Shown: positions 59,401 to 64,000 of the stretch, piece by piece
Position numbering within the stretch: position 1 is the stretch's first letter
Layout of the letters: every line of letters begins with the position of its first letter
NCBI RefSeq assembly: GCF_003254275.1
Contig: NZ_QKZK01000003.1
Location: 118,580-182,579, forward strand
Reading direction: 5' to 3'
Length of the DNA stretch: 64,000 nt
Source: Breznakibacter xylanolyticus
GTDB taxonomy: Bacteria; Bacteroidota; Bacteroidia; Bacteroidales; Marinilabiliaceae
Made by a program: the position numbers and the translations under genes
Notes under the pieces: model-generated
The model's input: only the letters and a program-made list of their open reading frames with translations
The model's database searches: none
What the model was told of the DNA's origin: nothing

Positions 59401-60825
59401 GTGTATCTTTCCATTTTTGGTGGCAACCCACCGCACTTGGTTGTTGTCCTCCATGATGCATCGAACCAGGTTGCCATTTTGGCTTTTATCCTTTTCATCA
59501 GGTATCAGGTGACGAATGGCCGGTGTGGTTCTGATTACTTTGTCGAGGCCGCCATTGTTTTGGCCGGTGCCAATCCACATGTTGCCGTTGTGATCTTCGG
59601 TGATGCAGTGTACGATGTTTGATGACAGTGTGTTGGGGTCGGTTCCATTGTTGCGGTAAAACACGAAAGCATCGGTATTTCGATCATAATTGGCAAGACC
59701 GGCACCATGAAGGCCAATCCAAAGACGGTTATCCTTGTCTTCGTAAAAATAGTGCCGTTCAAGATCCGTGGCATATAGGTTGTCCTTAGGGGTGAGTTCG
59801 TAATAGTGCGTTTGCATCGTAGCCGTTTCCACGCGGGTAATGCCAAATAGGTTGCCCGTCACCCACATTTGATGGTGCCGGTCGGCATACAGGTCGAGCA
59901 CCGTTTGGTCGTGAAACGGTACTGATATCCATTGGTTGGTTTCGGGGTTGACATTAACTAAACCCATTCCGGCTGTCCCCACCCAAAAGCGGTTGTCTTT
60001 GGCGACAAGGTGTGTGACTGGCATCGACAGAGCCGGATGGCTGTTGCTTGCATTTCTAAACCAAAAGGCATGATTTTGTTTGTTGTAACACAAAATGCCA
60101 TTTTGCCGGGTTCCAAACCATATTTCGGTATTGTTTTCGGCCACAGCACCTGTAAACTCAATATCCACATTGAGGTGTTGAAAATTCATGTTTTGGTTCT
60201 CGATGTCGGTTTTCGACAGGAAATTGATGCCGCGTATTGTCCCAATCCACAGGTTGTTATCGCTATCGGCATGAATGAGGCTGACCTTATTGTTAGAGAT
60301 GGCATTGGTTCCTCTACTTAGGAATTGTGTAATGCTATATGTGTCATTTGCTTCCTGGTATTGCAAGCGGTACACGCCACTGTTTGATGCCCCCATCCAA
60401 ACCTCATTTGGGGTGTATTGCAAAAAGCAGGTGCCCTTACTGTTTTGTTCCTCCTCAAATGCCGAATAACGCGGCAGGGTATTAAAGGTCTCGTTTTTAG
60501 GATTAAAAAAATGGTAGTAACCATCATAGCTTTCCATCCATATAAACCCGCGTGCATCGTCCCAAATGCGCGATACACGGTTGTTGGTGATCATGTTGGG
60601 TTGACTGCCAATGCTCTTGTATATTTTAAAATCATAACCGTCAAATCGGTTTAGACCGTTCATGGTTCCTATCCACAAAAAACCTTTTGGGTCGCAATGC
60701 ACACTAAACACAGTGTTTTGTGAAAGGCCGTTTTGTGTATTGTAATGTTCAAAACGAAAAATGCCTTGCCCGTATGCAACGTGTATTAGCAAGAAGGTTA
60801 TAACGCAAACTGAAAGTTTATGCAT
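56437..60825 (-). CDS. Hybrid two-component system sensor/regulator (HTCS)
   Basis: This 1462-residue inner-membrane regulator has a signal peptide (MHKLSVCVITFLLIHVAYGQ), then a two-part beta-propeller of Reg_prop repeats (to ~700, with motifs such as FLWIGTMNGLNRFDG and LWIGLHGAGLANYD) and a Y_Y_Y domain (~740-810). A transmembrane span (TWWAYLMFLTILVIATYWV) is followed by HisKA with FFTNISHEIRTPLTLI, HATPase with NLLSNALKFT and GTGIGLSLSYEL, a receiver with Asp in IIITDVMMP, and an AraC-type HTH (NINIDQMAAHCCLSRTVFYN region). HTCS proteins sense glycans in the periplasm and switch on polysaccharide-utilisation genes. The divergent SusC gene at 61105 is its probable target. I use ATG 60825 so that the signal peptide is N-terminal. 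Confidence 0.93.
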   Translation of the reverse strand: MHKLSVCVITFLLIHVAYGQGIFRFEHYNTQNGLSQNTVFSVHCDPKGFLWIGTMNGLNRFDGYDFKIYKSIGSQPNMITNNRVSRIWDDARGFIWMESYDGYYHFFNPKNETFNTLPRYSAFEEEQNSKGTCFLQYTPNEVWMGASNSGVYRLQYQEANDTYSITQFLSRGTNAISNNKVSLIHADSDNNLWIGTIRGINFLSKTDIENQNMNFQHLNVDIEFTGAVAENNTEIWFGTRQNGILCYNKQNHAFWFRNASNSHPALSMPVTHLVAKDNRFWVGTAGMGLVNVNPETNQWISVPFHDQTVLDLYADRHHQMWVTGNLFGITRVETATMQTHYYELTPKDNLYATDLERHYFYEDKDNRLWIGLHGAGLANYDRNTDAFVFYRNNGTDPNTLSSNIVHCITEDHNGNMWIGTGQNNGGLDKVIRTTPAIRHLIPDEKDKSQNGNLVRCIMEDNNQVRWVATKNGKIHLFRSKESNPFQTINLITTPNSSEQGNNVYAMLQDDRGFIWLGTKGEGIGISKNPVTQGTSYNQLSFEWFKHNDNDSTSLPSNNIYDIIQLSPGRFCIGTFGNGISLASRRMGGKMEFVNINTANSNLSSNLVRSILLAHDNQLWIATAFGINCIDIKSLDQAQFQFRTFFHSPDTPESLSYNDVVHIFEDNEQHLWFTTYGGGANRLNYKKDQPIRFIHYSSDQGLGNDIVMGILQDNNGYIWLSTENGISKIDLRNNQMELYNANNKLFFNSFSENTCLKTHNGTLLFGGSNGLVAIHPEMEQLQKATYRIELTNLFIANKEITVHSPNSPLKQNISYTDVLELNHHQNAFSIQFSSLGYEDNMVMKYAYKLDNFESDWNEVGNQNRAVYTNLPPGRYTFRVKASSGAGIWDTNERVLSIRILPPWYRTWWAYLMFLTILVIATYWVHRTLTQLNLYRHDLLLEKKVNQMKLQFFTNISHEIRTPLTLIIGPLEDIINKSNLPDAVGKQLRVIRKNARRMLMLTNQLLDFRKIQNNKMTLQVSEIDIKRFALDIFNSFEPLAAHKNIHYSFECNTDDPKVWADVSRLDIIIYNLLSNALKFTDSGKTVTLRIDETPDAVNIAVIDHGRGIAPELLPEIFTRYTILSTNDLSGTGIGLSLSYELAKLHGGTIEVTSEPGQGSTFTLCLKKGNQHLTNQPEITIIHDAIHQPHPLTIPDNEIVDTTNPLDEPQIRTALVVEDNPEILDYICQSLRPEFNCIKAVNGQEALPLARQYNPSIIITDVMMPVMDGIEMTRTLKESIETSHLPVVMLTAKNDVADQIQGVETGAEAYITKPFNVEYLKSVALNLVIQREKIAGYLKKHKAIEPGNLNISSKDENFLNHLIEFINQNYANDINIDQMAAHCCLSRTVFYNKVKSLTNLSPIEFLRQMKLKIAAQLLEKGYNVSEVAFRVGYNDVKYFSRQFKSFYGYTPSKHPTSGSSPSDED

Positions 60826-61104
60826 GTACAATAGATTTGGTGACATTACTACAAAGTTAATATTTGTTGCTGTTTGTAGCCTGAGTTTATGCGGTGTTAA
60901 AATTAGGTATTTGTGTAGTTCTCAGTTTATGAGGTGGTTGTGTTTTGTGTTCGTGAATTGTGCGATAAAAATTCTCCCAATTTGAGTTAATTATTACCTG
61001 TTTTAACAAATTTTGATGGTGTAAATTGCAAATAAAAGTTAATTGACTTTTTAGATCCCCTTTCTTAATTTACAGTTTTTAATTATCAACCAAAATTTAA
61101 AAAA
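60826..61104. promoter_or_regulatory. Divergent control region between HTCS and susC
   Basis: This 279-base A+T-rich region must hold both promoters and the HTCS binding site. No clear operator or TTTG/TAnnTTTG pair stands out by eye. Confidence 0.4.
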
Positions 61105-64000
61105 ATGAGACAACTAATTAAGCAATGTTTTGCTGTGTTGGGATTCATGATGTTTGGTGTGTTAGCCATGGCTCAGCAAACCCAAACAGTCAAAGGTAAA
61201 GTATTGGATGCCACTGGGGCGCCTATTCCAGGTGCCAATGTGATGATACAAGGCACTACCACCGGAACCATTACCGATATGGATGGGAATTATGTTTTGG
61301 AAGTGCCTGACGCTCAAAATGCAGTGCTGGTATTTTCATTTATAGGTTTTCAAAACCAAACGGTGCCGGTGTCCAATAAAACTACCATCAATTCTGTGTT
61401 AAAAGATGACACCATCGGTTTGGATGAAGTGGTGGCTATTGGGTATGGGGTCGTGAAAAAGCGGGATTTAACTGGAGCTGTTTCTTCTGTTAAGTCGGAT
61501 GATATTACCAAAACGGCATCAAGTAATGCCATGTCATCTATGCAGGCTAGGGTGCCTGGGATTGATATTCAACAAGCTTCCGGTGAAGCTGGTTCCAAAT
61601 TGAATATTAATCTACGTGGTAATCGGTCTATTTCGGCCAGTAACGATCCCCTGATCTTGGTAGATGGTGTGGAATATGGATCAACTTTAGATCTTAATCC
61701 TTCTGATATCGAATCGATGGAAGTCCTAAAAGATGCATCTTCGACTGCTATTTACGGAACCAAAGGCGCTAATGGGGTTATTATTATTACTACCAAACGC
61801 GGAAAAGCGGGTAAGACTGTTGTGACTGTAAATTCATATTTATCATCCAATCAACCTACCCACGTTCCTCAGGTAATGTATGGATTAACAGAAGTGAATC
61901 GACGCATCAATGCCGAACGTTATAAACGAGATGCCATTTTGGTGAAAGCAGGGACTGGTAATTGGGGTGATACTAAGTTTGATGCGGTACCTGTGACTGA
62001 TGTCTTAGGGGGATCCGCAGTTAATAATCTACCCTATTCTGAAATGGATATATATAACGAAGGTTCTTATACCAATTGGGCAGATCAGATTTTACAAAAT
62101 GGCTTAACTCAGAATTATGAGGTATCAGTATCTGGCGGGAGTGAGTCAACTAATTTCAACTTGTCCGTAGGTGCCATGTTTGAAGAAGGGTTGTTACGTA
62201 ATGATAAACTTGACCGATATAATGTAAAATCTAACATCGACCACAAAATGGGAAAAGCCTTTAAGGTGGGTACCAGTTTGTTATATACTTATAAAAGCCA
62301 CGATAAGCGAACCAATGTGTTTGGTCAGGCACTTAAAATGACATCCATTGCTCATCCTTACGATGAAAGTGGCAATATAATTTTAAAACCATCGCCTACT
62401 TACGAGGCTCATGCTAACCCGTTGTTGGATGAGGTGGATGGTAATTTTCAGCACAATGTTGAAACACCCCGTTTCTTTGGAAACGGATATTTGGAAATCA
62501 TCCCTGTTAAAAACCTGTTTTTTAAAAGTATGATTGCCTTAGACCGTATGGAAATGCGCGATGGTCTTTATCAAGACTTTCAGAGTGTTGGCAAATTACA
62601 AGCTGCTACAGGGAGTTATATTTCGGTAGAAAATCAAACTCAAACAAAGTATACATGGGAAAATACACTGAATTATACTACTGATTTGGGTACAATTAAT
62701 CACAGTTTGACGGGTTTGTTGGGGCATAGCATGATACAGGATGTACTTGAGTCTCGAACTATTTCAGGTAATACTGCAGCTGAGCATTTTTACGAAAGTT
62801 CGTTTTATGATCTGAATAATATTAAAACACCGGTTTTAGATAAAGAATACGTTAAGAAGTCGATGTTGTCGTACTTTATGCGTTTGAACTATAAGTTTAT
62901 GGATAAATACCTTCTGACCGCTTCATTGCGAGCTGACGGTTCGTCTGTTTTGGCTAAAGGTAAAAAATGGGGATATTTTCCATCTGTAGCGGCTGCATGG
63001 CGCGTGAATGAAGAATCTTTTTTGACAGATATAGTATGGCTTGATAATTTAAAATTGAGAACGTCATGGGGTATATCAGGTAACGCAGCAGTTAATCCTT
63101 ATGAAACGGTTACAACACTCAGTGATTTTCCTGTCTATTATAATCTCGACGGGGTTGAATACGCTGGAAAAATACCAAGTAAGTATGGAAATGATCAATT
63201 GACTTGGGAAAAGACTTCATCATTAAATTTCGGATTGGATTTCGGTGTATGGAGCAATCGTCTATCTGGTAGTGTCGATGTTTATTTTAGTAATACTTAC
63301 GATTTGCTTTATTATAAAAGTATTCCAGCATCTCAAACTTATCCACAAATTCTTGACAATATTGGCGAAACCAAAGCTTCCGGTGTTGAAATCGCTTTAA
63401 ATACATTAATCTTAAATAATACTGATTTTAAATGGGATATCAATTGGTCTGCTTCATTTTCACAAGATGAAATCACTAAACTTTCAGGAGGATTGACCAA
63501 AAATATTAATGGAACTATTGGCCAGGTTGTTGGGGAGCCTGTTAATATTTACTATAATTATGAGGCAGATGGCTGTTGGGGGATTGGCGAGTTTGACACT
63601 TACAAAGCTGCATGGTTGGAACGTCATCCAGGAGAAACTATGGCAATGACTGGTGATCCAGGTACAATTAAAATCATTGATGCTAATGATAATGGCAAAA
63701 TTGATGATGATGACAAAAAAGTTTATAACCGCAGTCCCAAAGCTGTTGTGGGTATGAATAATACATTTACTTACAAAAATTTATCTCTTTCTGTATTGGT
63801 TTATGCTCGCCTTGGTGGTTATATTGCCTATGATTTCAATGGGCTGGTAACTTACGATAGTTCAAACTGGGGTGATGTAGATTACTGGACACCCGAGAAT
63901 CAGGGGGCTAAATTCCCAACGCCAGGTGTTAATACCAATTGGTCTACTTATGGAGGGGCGGCTTTGTACGAAGATGCTTCGTATTTGAAAGTTAAAGATA
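61105..64000 (+). CDS. SusC/RagA-type TonB-dependent receptor, C-terminus beyond the window
   Basis: About 965 residues are visible. After a signal peptide (MRQLIKQCFAVLGFMMFG and following AMAQ) comes a carboxypeptidase-like regulatory domain (VKGKVLDATGAPIPGANVMI). The SusC-type TonB box and plug follow: DEVVAIGYGVVKKRDLTGAV, then GIDIQQASGEAGSKLNINLR and DASSTAIYGTKGANGVIIIT. The rest is the 22-strand barrel. SusC proteins import glycans or peptides with a SusD lipoprotein, whose gene should lie just beyond 64000. Regulation by the divergent HTCS is likely. The substrate cannot be predicted. Confidence 0.93.
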   Translation, partial: MRQLIKQCFAVLGFMMFGVLAMAQQTQTVKGKVLDATGAPIPGANVMIQGTTTGTITDMDGNYVLEVPDAQNAVLVFSFIGFQNQTVPVSNKTTINSVLKDDTIGLDEVVAIGYGVVKKRDLTGAVSSVKSDDITKTASSNAMSSMQARVPGIDIQQASGEAGSKLNINLRGNRSISASNDPLILVDGVEYGSTLDLNPSDIESMEVLKDASSTAIYGTKGANGVIIITTKRGKAGKTVVTVNSYLSSNQPTHVPQVMYGLTEVNRRINAERYKRDAILVKAGTGNWGDTKFDAVPVTDVLGGSAVNNLPYSEMDIYNEGSYTNWADQILQNGLTQNYEVSVSGGSESTNFNLSVGAMFEEGLLRNDKLDRYNVKSNIDHKMGKAFKVGTSLLYTYKSHDKRTNVFGQALKMTSIAHPYDESGNIILKPSPTYEAHANPLLDEVDGNFQHNVETPRFFGNGYLEIIPVKNLFFKSMIALDRMEMRDGLYQDFQSVGKLQAATGSYISVENQTQTKYTWENTLNYTTDLGTINHSLTGLLGHSMIQDVLESRTISGNTAAEHFYESSFYDLNNIKTPVLDKEYVKKSMLSYFMRLNYKFMDKYLLTASLRADGSSVLAKGKKWGYFPSVAAAWRVNEESFLTDIVWLDNLKLRTSWGISGNAAVNPYETVTTLSDFPVYYNLDGVEYAGKIPSKYGNDQLTWEKTSSLNFGLDFGVWSNRLSGSVDVYFSNTYDLLYYKSIPASQTYPQILDNIGETKASGVEIALNTLILNNTDFKWDINWSASFSQDEITKLSGGLTKNINGTIGQVVGEPVNIYYNYEADGCWGIGEFDTYKAAWLERHPGETMAMTGDPGTIKIIDANDNGKIDDDDKKVYNRSPKAVVGMNNTFTYKNLSLSVLVYARLGGYIAYDFNGLVTYDSSNWGDVDYWTPENQGAKFPTPGVNTNWSTYGGAALYEDASYLKVKD

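Overview
The window is from a member of the Bacteroidota, most likely an anaerobic or facultative Bacteroidia. Lineage markers are a hybrid two-component sensor/regulator next to a SusC-type receptor, an outer-membrane porin beside a PiT phosphate carrier, RteC- and Dps-like (DPSL) proteins, an arm-domain Bacteroidetes tyrosine integrase, and the near absence of Shine-Dalgarno sites. No 16S rRNA or species-level marker is present, so the genus is not called.

Layout. (1) 1-10.2 kb, core chromosome: PAS sensor and V4R protein (minus), porin and PiT phosphate transporter (minus), LysE exporter, SDR oxidoreductase (minus), SlyD, chorismate synthase and tRNA-Pro. Two gene-poor gaps hold a hairpin repeat array (1.81-2.40 kb) and a 95-bp tandem repeat (6.84-7.29 kb). 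(2) 10.25-55.62 kb, a 45.3-kb genomic island in the 3' end of tRNA-Pro(CGG); the tRNA end and its terminator are repeated at the far boundary. Its left arm carries integrase, RteC-like regulator, excisionase-like protein, replication protein, DnaC-like ATPase, CHAP hydrolase, two unknown genes and a secreted nuclease. No relaxase or conjugation gene is visible. (3) 18.9-30.5 kb inside the island: an integron-like gene-cassette array without an integron integrase (CALIN-like). Five complete attC-like sites are visible, and each cassette start is complementary to the first arm of that cassette's own attC. A 231-bp repeat occurs four times, always exactly 231 bp and always ending at the cassette crossover point. 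Cargo: Fur/DPSL/peroxiredoxin, MscS, a RES-like protein, a PD-(D/E)XK nuclease, an HNH + TIR-like + SLATT group, and unknown proteins. (4) 30.8-39.5 kb: an MmeI-like methyltransferase, AlbA/GHKL ATPase, four-helix S23 protein, SF2 helicase and GIY-YIG nuclease, which look like a restriction/defence island. (5) 40.3-50.7 kb: UmuD-like protein, secreted proteins, a MORN protein, an ECF sigma/anti-sigma/CHAT-TPR operon (minus) and unknown genes. (6) 50.7-55.4 kb: a gene-poor, palindrome-rich stretch, then small phage-like genes on the minus strand. (7) 55.6-64 kb, chromosome again: an integrase remnant from an older element, tRNA-Ser, tRNA-Trp, the hybrid two-component system and a SusC receptor running off the end.

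How it fits together: the island looks like an integrative element that has collected stress and defence cargo by at least two routes, cassette recombination and repeat/IS91-associated rearrangement. The cassette array, its 231-bp boundary element and the TIR-like/SLATT cassette are the parts most likely to be new.
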